Positions 1-6,412 of a stretch of DNA of 32,578 nucleotides are shown here, one piece after another (within the stretch, counting starts at the first letter, position 1; each line of letters begins with the position of its first letter). The notes under the pieces are model-generated. The model had not been told where the DNA came from. It ran no database searches and worked only from the letters and a program-made list of their open reading frames with translations. Position numbers and translations under genes: made by a program. This DNA is from an uncultured Bacillota bacterium (GTDB lineage: Bacteria; Bacillota; Clostridia; Peptostreptococcales; Anaerovoracaceae), in assembly GCA_949290475.1 (NCBI GenBank), contig CASESB010000067.1, positions 1 to 32,578 on the forward strand, in the 5' to 3' direction.

Positions 1-291
1 TTTAACAATTATCGGCTCTGCAGACGCTCTGCGCGAGGTGCAGTTGCTAATTAATTGATGATAACGGTCTGTCTTTAACACTAATCCGGCTTTGTCAAGG
101 CTGAAACTTGTTAATATCGCAAGGAAAGAGAGATATATTAACAAATGACCGCTGTGGTGAAGCCTGAAATGCCGCTATTTTGTTAAAATCACGGCAGATC
201 AAACGAATATTAGCAAGCGGCATATGAAGAGCCGCCCGAAGCCGTCTTTAACAAGGTGGATCCTATTTTTGTTCTGTAGCCTTAATATTCC
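1..291. promoter_or_regulatory. Non-coding region with repeated TTAACAA motif
   Basis: No convincing gene is seen in this stretch. The heptamer TTAACAA or its complement TTGTTAA occurs at 2-8, 108-114, 138-144, 180-186 and 248-254, and a six-base version (TTAACA) at 75-80. The ten bases GTCTTTAACA appear twice (71-80 and within 244-253). The sites lie upstream of the fibre operon promoter and could bind a regulator, but this is inference. One forward frame is open from base 2 to a TGA at 56-58 and could be the tail of an upstream gene; this cannot be decided here. A small inverted repeat GCGGC/GCCGC lies at 217-235. Confidence 0.4.
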
Positions 292-294
292 TTG

Positions 295-321
295 AGTACG
301 CTTTTAAAGGCGTACTTTTTT
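295..321 (+). terminator. Intrinsic terminator of the upstream transcript
   Basis: A 7-bp perfect stem (AGTACGC 295-301 with GCGTACT 310-316) and an 8-base loop run into a T tract at 316-321. It ends whatever transcript enters from the left, immediately before the consensus promoter that begins at 323. Almost 300 bases ahead of it carry no clear gene, so a non-coding transcript is possible. Confidence 0.75.
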
Positions 322-322
322 A

Positions 323-351
323 TTGACAAAATATGGATATTACCATATAAT
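323..351 (+). promoter_or_regulatory. Consensus sigma-A promoter of the fibre operon
   Basis: TTGACA at 323-328 and TATAAT at 346-351 are both perfect matches and are separated by the ideal 17 bases. A promoter this strong normally needs repression. The inverted repeat at 338-366 covers the -10 box and the likely start site. The ribosome site AGGAG (381-385) and ATG (392) follow. Confidence 0.88.
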
Positions 352-366
352 TACAATATGGTAATA
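338..366. promoter_or_regulatory. Candidate operator, 11+11 bp inverted repeat
   Basis: TATTACCATAT (338-348) and ATATGGTAATA (356-366) are perfect reverse complements separated by 7 bases. A third partial half-site, ATATGG, lies at 331-336 in the promoter spacer. The repeat covers the -10 element and the probable +1, the usual place for a repressor such as a MarR, PadR or TetR type protein. The cognate regulator is not in this window. Confidence 0.65.
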
Positions 367-391
367 ATTTACATAAAGAAAGGAGACGGAT

Positions 392-1024
392 ATGTTGAGG
401 AAAGAAAACGGAAAAAGGCATGTGCTGAAGAGGATGATGCTGGTAACAGCGGTCGTGGTGATGGCGATCACGGCAGGAACGGCGGCGGCATATTTCACGG
501 ACAGCGACGAGGAGGTCAATACGTTTACTATTGGGAATGTCGATATTGCGCTCGATGAGCCGTCATGGGCAGCAGAAAACGGAGAGGATATAACTCCGCT
601 GGAAGAAATCGCTAAGGATCCTGTCGTATCGAATGAAGGAGCTAACGATGCCTTCGTGTTTACGGAGGTCACAGTTCCGAGGGCTTCGGTAGTCACGGCT
701 GATGAGAGTGGGGCTGTTCAAAGCGAAGTGTTACAGGATTTGTTTACGTATGAAGTGAACAGCGGATGGAAGCAGATTGCCAAGAGCGCAGATGAAAAAA
801 AGAGCGTATACACCTACGCTTACGTTGATTCCGGCGGTGCTCTGAAGCCGCTGGAAAAGGATGCCGTCACTGAGCCTGTATTTGAAAGCGTGACTTTTAT
901 CAACATGATCGAGGGGCAGCTTGACGGCGGTGAAGTGGAAATAAAGGTCGAGGCTATGGCCATACAGACGGACGGTATCGCACCGGATCAGCCGCAGGAG
1001 GTCCTGGCTCTGATCAGGGCGTGA
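392..1024 (+). CDS. TasA/camelysin-like secreted protein with SipW-type signal
   Basis: This is a 210-residue exported protein. A basic start (residues 1-14) and a hydrophobic stretch (15-32) run into TAAAYFTDSDEEVNTFTIGN, which matches the signal-peptide pattern of SipW-dependent substrates (AYFTD at about 33-37, then a VDI strand). The mature part is probably a beta-sandwich like those of TasA and camelysin, which build biofilm-matrix fibres in Bacillus; this is inferred from the signal type, short length and context. No catalytic motif was recognised. ATG at 392 follows AGGAG by six bases. It is the first gene of a three-gene operon, 11 bases ahead of the next, and is controlled by the consensus promoter and overlapping inverted repeat upstream. 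Whether it forms fibres or is a small surface protein is unknown. Confidence 0.72.
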   Translation: MLRKENGKRHVLKRMMLVTAVVVMAITAGTAAAYFTDSDEEVNTFTIGNVDIALDEPSWAAENGEDITPLEEIAKDPVVSNEGANDAFVFTEVTVPRASVVTADESGAVQSEVLQDLFTYEVNSGWKQIAKSADEKKSVYTYAYVDSGGALKPLEKDAVTEPVFESVTFINMIEGQLDGGEVEIKVEAMAIQTDGIAPDQPQEVLALIRA

Positions 1025-1035
1025 GGGACTGAGAG

Positions 1036-2133
1036 ATGAACGGGAGCAGATGCGTAAAGGGACTGCTCTTCGCGGTGGCGGCAGCGCTTGTGGCTGCGGG
1101 AGGCATTTTCTCATACGCGGCCCTGACTTCGTTTTTGACGGCGGAGACGACTCTCTCTACGGACAAGGTCGATATCAGAGTCGAAAGCTACACGGATAAG
1201 GAAGGCAGGGCGGCGGCAGTCACGGATGAAGAGCTGATCGGAGCCGGCGATACTGTCTCATACATCCCGCGCATAGAAAATCTCGACGAAAGAGCTTATG
1301 TACGGGCAGAGATGACGGCGGTACGGGGAGCGGAAAGCGTGGATCTCATGAGCAGCCTTTACGGTATAGGAGATGGCTGGAAGCTGTCCGGAGGTTATTT
1401 TTATTATACGGAACCGCTGGAAACGGGCGAGGCGGTAGAGCTTTGCGAGGGCTTCACGGTGCCTGAGAGCTGGAACAGCGGCGATGAAAGAAACGTGAGC
1501 GTCAGAGTCGGCGCCGATGCGGTGCAGGCGAAGAATTTCATGCCGGATTTCGCGGCAGCGGAGCCCTGGGGCGATGTAAAAGCGGAAACCTCGGAGTCGC
1601 TCGACACGGCGAGCCTGAGGACGGCTGTTTATGCAGACGGCGGGATAGCGGTGGCGTACGATGACGAGGCAGGAATCGAGATCGACGTCGATGAATTTCC
1701 CGAGGATATCAGCTTTATGCCGGGAGATGTGTACGGAGGCAGCATACGCATCACGAACCTGGAGGATAAACCGGCCAGCGTATTTCTCAAGGTCGAATGC
1801 GGCGACGAAAGCCTGGCTGATATGCTGGACATGAGGATAGACAACGGCAGGACGGTATACAGCGGCAGCGTCCGCGAAAGAGCGATGTTGGGATTCCAGC
1901 AGCTTGTCGCTCTTGAGGCGGGAGAAGCGAGGAGCATAGACATAAGCATGAGCCTGGCGGATGAAGCTGATAACGGCTACAGTCTCAGAGAGGCGTCGCA
2001 GACGTGGATATTTGCGACAGAGAATGAATCGCCGGCAACGGGAGACGGCGGAGCGGGCGCAGCAGCAGCCGTCTGTTGCGCGGCAGCCGCAGCGATCATA
2101 CTTTTAAGAAAGAAGAGCGATGAAAAATCATAG
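1036..2133 (+). CDS. Two-domain surface protein with SPATG sorting signal
   Basis: This 365-residue protein looks like a wall-anchored partner of the preceding fibre protein. Its N-terminus (hydrophobic residues 8-30, then an SxLTAETTLSTDKVDI-type segment) resembles SipW-dependent signals. Two similar beta-rich parts follow: one from about residue 43 and one from about 205, each with a VDI/EID strand and a later IxNLxxxA segment (IENLDERAYV; ITNLEDKPAS). The C-terminus has the sortase layout: SPATG at 332-336, an Ala-rich hydrophobic segment, then RKKSDEKS. SPATG fits the (S/P)PxTG motif known for C. difficile SrtB. No sortase gene is in the window. ATG at 1036 lies 11 bases after the first gene. 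The end overlaps the signal peptidase gene by 14 bases. It could be the fibre base or cross-linker, as an analogue of TapA; this is inference. Confidence 0.68.
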   Translation: MNGSRCVKGLLFAVAAALVAAGGIFSYAALTSFLTAETTLSTDKVDIRVESYTDKEGRAAAVTDEELIGAGDTVSYIPRIENLDERAYVRAEMTAVRGAESVDLMSSLYGIGDGWKLSGGYFYYTEPLETGEAVELCEGFTVPESWNSGDERNVSVRVGADAVQAKNFMPDFAAAEPWGDVKAETSESLDTASLRTAVYADGGIAVAYDDEAGIEIDVDEFPEDISFMPGDVYGGSIRITNLEDKPASVFLKVECGDESLADMLDMRIDNGRTVYSGSVRERAMLGFQQLVALEAGEARSIDISMSLADEADNGYSLREASQTWIFATENESPATGDGGAGAAAAVCCAAAAAIILLRKKSDEKS

Positions 2134-2596
2134 AACAGTAAGGAGCGTCGCCGCGGCAGCAGTCGCGGCGGCCGTGATTTTTGCAGCCAATGTAGCGACG
2201 GCTGCGGATATGAGAGCGGTGGCGGTGGCGTCGGGTTCGATGGAGCCGGAGATACCGCGGGGCTCGCTGTGCATCGTTGTCGGCGGCGAGAAGACAGACG
2301 TCGGCGATGTCGTGCTGTATGAGGCGGGGAAAATGCGCATCATCCACAGGGTCGTGGAGGTGACGGGAAGCGGCGCGTACATAACTAAAGGAGATATGAA
2401 CGACGAGGCTGATCCGACGCCAGTAGAGCCGGAACGTATTCTCGGCAGCGTGCATGCCTGCATACCGCGGCTGGGTCATGTCATACTGCTGTTGAAGGAG
2501 CCGCCGGCTCTGGCGGCCGCAGCCGCCCTGATGCTGATCACGATTGCAGCGGGAGCGAGGCGCAGCAGCAGGAATGAGATGCAGAAGCAGGGGTGA
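2120..2596 (+). CDS. sipW: SipW-type signal peptidase I
   Basis: This 158-residue membrane protease probably removes the signal peptides of the two preceding proteins. It belongs to the endoplasmic-reticulum-like (Ser/His) branch of signal peptidase I. The nucleophile is Ser40 in ASGSMEPEIPRG. The general base is His76 in MRIIHRVVEV, where the ordinary bacterial type has lysine. The GDMNDEADP segment further on is also typical. Membrane segments are at about residues 7-29 and 116-142. The start overlaps the upstream gene by 14 bases, so translation is likely coupled. The last codons and the stop lie inside a six-copy 19-bp tandem repeat, so the hydrophilic tail (RRSSRNEMQKQG) is probably repeat-derived and not functional. 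Dedicated SipW enzymes next to TasA-like substrates are a known arrangement. Confidence 0.88.
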   Translation: MKNHRTVRSVAAAAVAAAVIFAANVATAADMRAVAVASGSMEPEIPRGSLCIVVGGEKTDVGDVVLYEAGKMRIIHRVVEVTGSGAYITKGDMNDEADPTPVEPERILGSVHACIPRLGHVILLLKEPPALAAAAALMLITIAAGARRSSRNEMQKQG

Positions 2597-2665
2597 GACG
2601 TAAAAGCAGGGGTAAGATACGGAAGCAGCAGCGAGATGCAGAAGCGGGAGCGAGGCGCAGAAAAT
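2552..2665. repeat. Degenerate 19-bp tandem repeat, six copies
   Basis: Copies run at 2552-2570, 2571-2589, 2590-2608, 2609-2627, 2628-2646 and 2647-2665. The pattern is about GGRGYGAGRYGCAGAAGCA; for example, copy 2 reads GGAATGAGATGCAGAAGCA. Two and a third copies encode the C-terminus of the signal peptidase, the TGA at 2594-2596 lies in copy 3, and the rest is non-coding. Because 19 is not a multiple of three, a change in copy number would shift the frame of the tail. Confidence 0.85.
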
Positions 2666-2667
2666 GA

Positions 2668-2696
2668 TGGAAAAAACATGCATCAGGCATTATAAT
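2668..2696 (+). promoter_or_regulatory. Likely promoter of the HIT gene
   Basis: TATAAT at 2691-2696 is a perfect -10 box. The best -35 at 17-base spacing is TGGAAA (2668-2673), a four-of-six match. The promoter begins right after the last tandem repeat copy and gives a leader of about 30 bases before the ATG at 2733. Confidence 0.5.
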
Positions 2697-2732
2697 ATAA
2701 GCACAGACATGATTCACGAGAGGAGTGAGACG

Positions 2733-3074
2733 ATGAGCGACTGCATATTCTGCAAGATAGTGTCGGGAGAGATCCCTTCCGATAAGGTCTATGAAGATGA
2801 TCAGATACTCTGCTTCCGCGACCTGGACCCTCAGGCGCCCGTACACGTTCTCATCATACCGAAGAAGCACATAGCTTCACTCGATGATGTGACGGAGGAT
2901 GACAGGGAGCTGCTGGGTCATATAATGATCAAGGTCGGCGAGATCGCGGAGAGCCTGGGGCTGGAGAACGGCTACAGGCTGGTCAACAACTGCGGTGAAG
3001 ACGGCTTTCAGACCGTGAAGCACCTGCATTTCCATCTTCTCGGCAAGAGAAAGATGACCTGGCCTCCGGGCTGA
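2733..3074 (+). CDS. HIT-family nucleotide phosphoramidase (HinT-like)
   Basis: This 113-residue protein hydrolyses nucleoside phosphoramidates or related AMP-linked compounds in the cytoplasm. The family signature HxHxHxx is present near the C-terminus as HLHFHLLG and is followed by the usual ending MTWPPG. The N-terminus, SDCIFCKIVSGEIPSDKVYE, is also typical, with a possible zinc-binding CxxC. The ATG at 2733 follows GAGGAG/AGTGAG and gives the normal HinT length. An in-frame ATG at 2664 would add 23 residues across the promoter and is unlikely. Gene 3093 follows 18 bases later and may share the transcript. Physiological substrates are not known from sequence. Confidence 0.92.
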   Translation: MSDCIFCKIVSGEIPSDKVYEDDQILCFRDLDPQAPVHVLIIPKKHIASLDDVTEDDRELLGHIMIKVGEIAESLGLENGYRLVNNCGEDGFQTVKHLHFHLLGKRKMTWPPG

Positions 3075-3092
3075 TAGGGACGGCATCGGTAT

Positions 3093-3797
3093 ATGAAAGC
3101 AGTACATTGGGCGGCGGGCGTGATGTTCGGGATATCCCTCATCATCGCCCTGCTTTTTACGAGTTTTCAGATCGCCATCTACGCGGATCTCGACGTGTAC
3201 GAGAGGGGATATAGAAAATACGACGTCCTTTCGGAGCTGGACATGACGATGGATGACGCCATGTATGTCACCGAAGAGATGCTGAGCTATCTGATCGGTG
3301 AAAGAGATGAACTGTCGGTCGTCACCGATGTGGACGGCAGCCGTCAGGACTTTTTTAACGAACAGGACAGATTCCACATGGCTGAGGTGCGCGGGCTGTT
3401 CATGGGAGGGCTCGATATAAGGCTGGCTGCATGTTTAGCGATGGCGCTGTGTCTGGCGCTGCTCGCAGTCACGAAGGCTGATATCAGAAGGCTGCTCCCC
3501 AGGGCATATCTGCTGGCGCTGGCAGTAACGGCTGCAATCGCGGCGGTGATCGGCATAGCGGCAGTTATAGATTTTAACGCCGTATTCGTGGCTTTTCACA
3601 ACGTGTTTTTTGATAACGATCTGTGGATCTTCGATCCGGCTGAGGATTATATGATCAGGCTGCTGCCGGAAGGGTTGTTTGCCGATATGACTGCGCGCAC
3701 GGGCGCGGTATTTGCGGTCGGTCTGATAATATTCCTGATCGTCAGTATCGTCCTGATAAAAATCATGGGGAAAACCGGGAATAAAAATCTTGCATAA
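3093..3797 (+). CDS. TIGR01906 (DUF1461) integral membrane protein
   Basis: This 234-residue membrane protein belongs to a family common in Clostridia whose function is unknown. Four hydrophobic segments are visible at about 8-30, 108-126, 133-158 and 205-225. The long region between the first and second is predicted to be extracytoplasmic and holds the family-typical FFNEQDRFHMAEVRGLF stretch. HNVFFDNDLWIFDP and YMIRLLPEGLFADM in the second half are also family hallmarks. It starts 18 bases after the HIT gene, with which it is probably co-transcribed. No catalytic residues can be named. Confidence 0.82.
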   Translation: MKAVHWAAGVMFGISLIIALLFTSFQIAIYADLDVYERGYRKYDVLSELDMTMDDAMYVTEEMLSYLIGERDELSVVTDVDGSRQDFFNEQDRFHMAEVRGLFMGGLDIRLAACLAMALCLALLAVTKADIRRLLPRAYLLALAVTAAIAAVIGIAAVIDFNAVFVAFHNVFFDNDLWIFDPAEDYMIRLLPEGLFADMTARTGAVFAVGLIIFLIVSIVLIKIMGKTGNKNLA

Positions 3798-3818
3798 ACC
3801 GATATAAAATAGTATAAT
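3790..3818 (+). promoter_or_regulatory. Promoter of rpsU-yqeY
   Basis: TATAAT at 3813-3818 is perfect. A weak -35 (TTGCAT, 3790-3795) sits at 17-base spacing and overlaps the stop codon of the preceding gene. The leader to the rpsU start codon is about 63 bases. Confidence 0.6.
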
Positions 3819-3887
3819 AGCAACGTTATAGGCAAGCCGTTCTTAGGTTTACAATGATTTCTGTAAAGTCAGGAGGTGAAACGGGAA

Positions 3888-4067
3888 ATGGCACAGGTAA
3901 TAGTCAGAGAAAATGAAAGCCTGGAAAGCGCTTTAAAGAGATTTAAGAGATCTTGCGCAAGAGATGGAGTTATGTCCGAACTCAGAAAGAGAGAACATTA
4001 CGAAAAGCCTAGCGTAAAGAGAAAGAAAAAGTCCGAAGCTGCTAGAAAGAAGGCGAAGAAGTACTAG
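3888..4067 (+). CDS. rpsU: Ribosomal protein bS21
   Basis: This is a 59-residue protein of the small ribosomal subunit. It begins [20 protein letters not shown], the family signature, and ends with the usual very basic tail ([16 protein letters not shown]). ATG at 3888 was chosen because AGGAGGTG (3871-3878) lies nine bases upstream; the in-frame GTG at 3876 is inside that ribosome site. Its codon use is more A-rich than its neighbours, as often seen for ribosomal protein genes. yqeY follows 28 bases downstream, a pairing conserved in many Bacillota. Confidence 0.97.
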   Translation: MAQVIVRENESLESALKRFKRSCARDGVMSELRKREHYEKPSVKRKKKSEAARKKAKKY

Positions 4068-4095
4068 CACGGATGAAGGATCAGAGGTGTTTTGA

Positions 4096-4548
4096 TTGAC
4101 CTTAAAAGAAAGATTGGACGCTGACTTTAAGGAAGCGATGAAGAACAAGCAGAAGGTGCGTAAGGACACTATCAGCTTTGTGAGAGCTGCGATAAAGCAG
4201 TTCGAGGTAGATAACAGGGAAGAAATCGACGATGCTGGGATTGCCTCCATCTTGGCCAAGCAGGTTAAGATGAGAAAAGATGCCCTCGCTGATTTTGAAT
4301 CGGCCGGAAGAACGGATCTTATCGATGCTTATAACGCGGAAATCGAAGTCCTTACGGAATACATGCCTAAGCAGCTGACGGAGGCTGAGATCATGGATGT
4401 CATAGAGAAGACGGCAGCTGAGATGGGCATAGAAAAGGGCAGCGGTAAATCATCCATGGGCAAGCTCATGGGAGCGACCATGCCTAAAGTAAAGGGAGTT
4501 GCGGACGGCGGTCATGTGAAGGCGGCTGTGGAGCAGTTCCTGGGATAA
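4096..4548 (+). CDS. yqeY: GatB/YqeY domain protein
   Basis: This 150-residue protein has the fold of the tRNA-binding tail domain of GatB, the amidotransferase subunit. Members are helical and are thought to touch tRNA or aminoacyl-tRNA metabolism, but their role is unproven. The N-terminus (LKERLDADFKEAMKNKQKVR), the EYMPKQL segment and the glycine-rich GKSSMGKLMGATMPKVKG ending are typical. The start appears to be TTG at 4096, preceded by AGAGGTG; no ATG gives the full conserved N-terminus. It is co-transcribed with rpsU and ended by the hairpin at 4569-4610. Confidence 0.9.
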   Translation: MTLKERLDADFKEAMKNKQKVRKDTISFVRAAIKQFEVDNREEIDDAGIASILAKQVKMRKDALADFESAGRTDLIDAYNAEIEVLTEYMPKQLTEAEIMDVIEKTAAEMGIEKGSGKSSMGKLMGATMPKVKGVADGGHVKAAVEQFLG

Positions 4549-4568
4549 ACAGAATTCAGTTATGAACG

Positions 4569-4610
4569 AAAAGCGATGTTGGTATGAGATGATATCAATA
4601 TCGCTTTTTT
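4569..4610 (+). terminator. Intrinsic terminator after yqeY
   Basis: A 17-bp stem (4569-4585 with 4592-4608, two G-T pairs) closes a six-base loop, and the 3' arm ends in TTTTTT at 4605-4610. Only 32 bases separate it from the ATG of the next gene, and no separate promoter for that gene is obvious. Confidence 0.88.
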
Positions 4611-4642
4611 AGACAGTGCGGACGGAACGAGGGGTGAGCTTT

Positions 4643-6412
4643 ATGTTTTTACCGGTAGACAGAAAGGATATGGAAAGCCGAGGCTGGGATCAGGCGGATT
4701 TCGTGCTGGTGACGGGCGATGCTTACGTGGATCATCCCTCGTTCGGCACGGCCATAATCAGCAGACTGCTGGAGGCTCACGGCTTTAGAGTGGCGGTGCT
4801 GGCGCAGCCGGGATGGAAGGATGCTTCCGATTTCAAACGCTTCGGAAGGCCGAGGCTGGGGTTTCTGATAAACAGCGGCAACGTGGATTCCATGGTCAAC
4901 CACTACTCCGTTTTCAGATACAGAAGAAGACGCGACGTATATTCGCCGGGAGGCAGAGCCGGAAACAGGCCTGACAGGGCGGTCATAGTCTACAGCAACA
5001 GGGCCAGAGAGGCGTACAGAGACGTGCCGATAATCATAGGCGGCCTTGAGGCCAGCCTCAGGCGGCTCGGCCATTACGATTACTGGGACGATAAGGTGAG
5101 AAGATCGATCATCATGGATTCGCGTGCCGATATACTCATATACGGCATGGGCGAGAGGGCTGTCGTGGAGATCGCCGAGGCTCTCGATGCCGGTATAGAT
5201 GTGAAGGACATCACCTGGATAAGAGGCACGTGTGTAAAAATGAAGGATCCGGACATACAGCCGCAGGATACGGTGCTGCCGGATTTTACGTCGATAGCGG
5301 CTTCCAGGAAAGAGTACTGCCGCAGCTTTGCCATGCAGTACAGGAGCAACGACGCAGTGACCGGGGAGCGCCTGATAGAGAAATACGATAATAATAATTA
5401 TGTAGTCCAGAATCCGCCGCAGCCGCCGCTCGAACGCGATGAGCTTGATATGGTGTACGGACTGGAATACATGAGGACGTATCACCCCTCGTACGAGGCG
5501 GCAGGCGGAGTGCCGGCAATAGAAGAGGTGAAGTTCAGCATCACAGCCAACAGGGGATGTTTCGGAGGCTGTGCTTTCTGTGCCATCACATATCACCAGG
5601 GACGTGAGGTGCGGAGCAGGAGCAAGGCCTCGATAGTGGAAGAAGCCGTAAAGCTCACGCAGATGCCGGATTTCAAGGGTTACATACACGATGTGGGAGG
5701 GCCGACAGCCAATTTCAGGAGACCGTCGTGCAGCAGGCAGAGGAAGCACGGCATGTGCAGACACAGGGACTGTCTCTATCCCGAGCCGTGCGGCAGTCTG
5801 GAGGCTGATCATGAGGAATATCTTGACGTTCTCAGAGCAGTAAGGTCGCTTGAGGGCGTGAAGAAGGTCTTCATCAGATCCGGGATAAGATACGATTATC
5901 TGCTGGCGGACAAGGGGAGCCGTTTCCTTGAGGAACTGTGCAGGCATCACGTCAGCGGCATCCTGAAGGTGGCTCCGGAGCACGTGTCGAAGGAGGTGCT
6001 GAAGAACATGCGCAAGCCTTCAATCAAGGTGTTCGACCGCTTCAGCGCGATGTATAAAAAAATGAACGCGCGGCTCGGAAAGGATCAGTACATGGTGCCG
6101 TATTTCATATCCTCTCATCCCGGCAGCACGCTGAACGATGCTGTGGAGCTGGCGCTTTACATGAAGAGGACGGGATTCGTGCCAGATCAGGTGCAGGATT
6201 TTTATCCTACGCCGGGCACTCTCGCGACCTGTATGTATCATACGGAGATGGATCCGTTCACGCTGAAGCGCGTATACGTGGCTAAGACTGCGGAGGAGAA
6301 GAAGATGCAGAGAGCGCTGATGCATTTCAATAAGCGGGAAAACAGAGAAACGGTGAGAAAGGCGCTGAAGAAGGCCGGCAGAGAGGATCTGATGGAGGTG
6401 CTTCTGAAATGA
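4643..6412 (+). CDS. YgiQ-family radical SAM protein
   Basis: This is a 589-residue iron-sulfur protein of the YgiQ family (radical SAM with a YgiQ N-terminal domain). The N-terminal region (FLPVDRKDMESRGWDQADFV, YVDHPSFGTAII, IIIGGLEASLRR) is characteristic. The radical SAM cluster motif CxxxCxxC is Cys306, Cys310 and Cys313 in NRGCFGGCAFCAI. The following region is Cys-rich (PSCSRQRKHGMCRHRDCLYP), also a family trait. The substrate is not known for this family. ATG at 4643 follows GAGGGGTGAG; an in-frame GTG at 4616 lacks a ribosome site. The protein is shorter than E. coli YgiQ and lacks much of the C-terminal extension. The stop overlaps the next ATG by four bases, so the two genes are translationally coupled. 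Confidence 0.9.
   Translation: MFLPVDRKDMESRGWDQADFVLVTGDAYVDHPSFGTAIISRLLEAHGFRVAVLAQPGWKDASDFKRFGRPRLGFLINSGNVDSMVNHYSVFRYRRRRDVYSPGGRAGNRPDRAVIVYSNRAREAYRDVPIIIGGLEASLRRLGHYDYWDDKVRRSIIMDSRADILIYGMGERAVVEIAEALDAGIDVKDITWIRGTCVKMKDPDIQPQDTVLPDFTSIAASRKEYCRSFAMQYRSNDAVTGERLIEKYDNNNYVVQNPPQPPLERDELDMVYGLEYMRTYHPSYEAAGGVPAIEEVKFSITANRGCFGGCAFCAITYHQGREVRSRSKASIVEEAVKLTQMPDFKGYIHDVGGPTANFRRPSCSRQRKHGMCRHRDCLYPEPCGSLEADHEEYLDVLRAVRSLEGVKKVFIRSGIRYDYLLADKGSRFLEELCRHHVSGILKVAPEHVSKEVLKNMRKPSIKVFDRFSAMYKKMNARLGKDQYMVPYFISSHPGSTLNDAVELALYMKRTGFVPDQVQDFYPTPGTLATCMYHTEMDPFTLKRVYVAKTAEEKKMQRALMHFNKRENRETVRKALKKAGREDLMEVLLK

Noticed and set aside
1..58. C-terminal fragment of an upstream gene ending at TGA 56-58
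   Set aside because: The open frame is only 18 codons, a second frame is also open over the same bases, and neither end is recognisable; it cannot be supported.
2664..2732. Earlier in-frame ATG for the HIT protein
   Set aside because: It lies upstream of the TATAAT box and adds 23 residues not seen in HinT proteins. ATG at 2733 has a good ribosome site.
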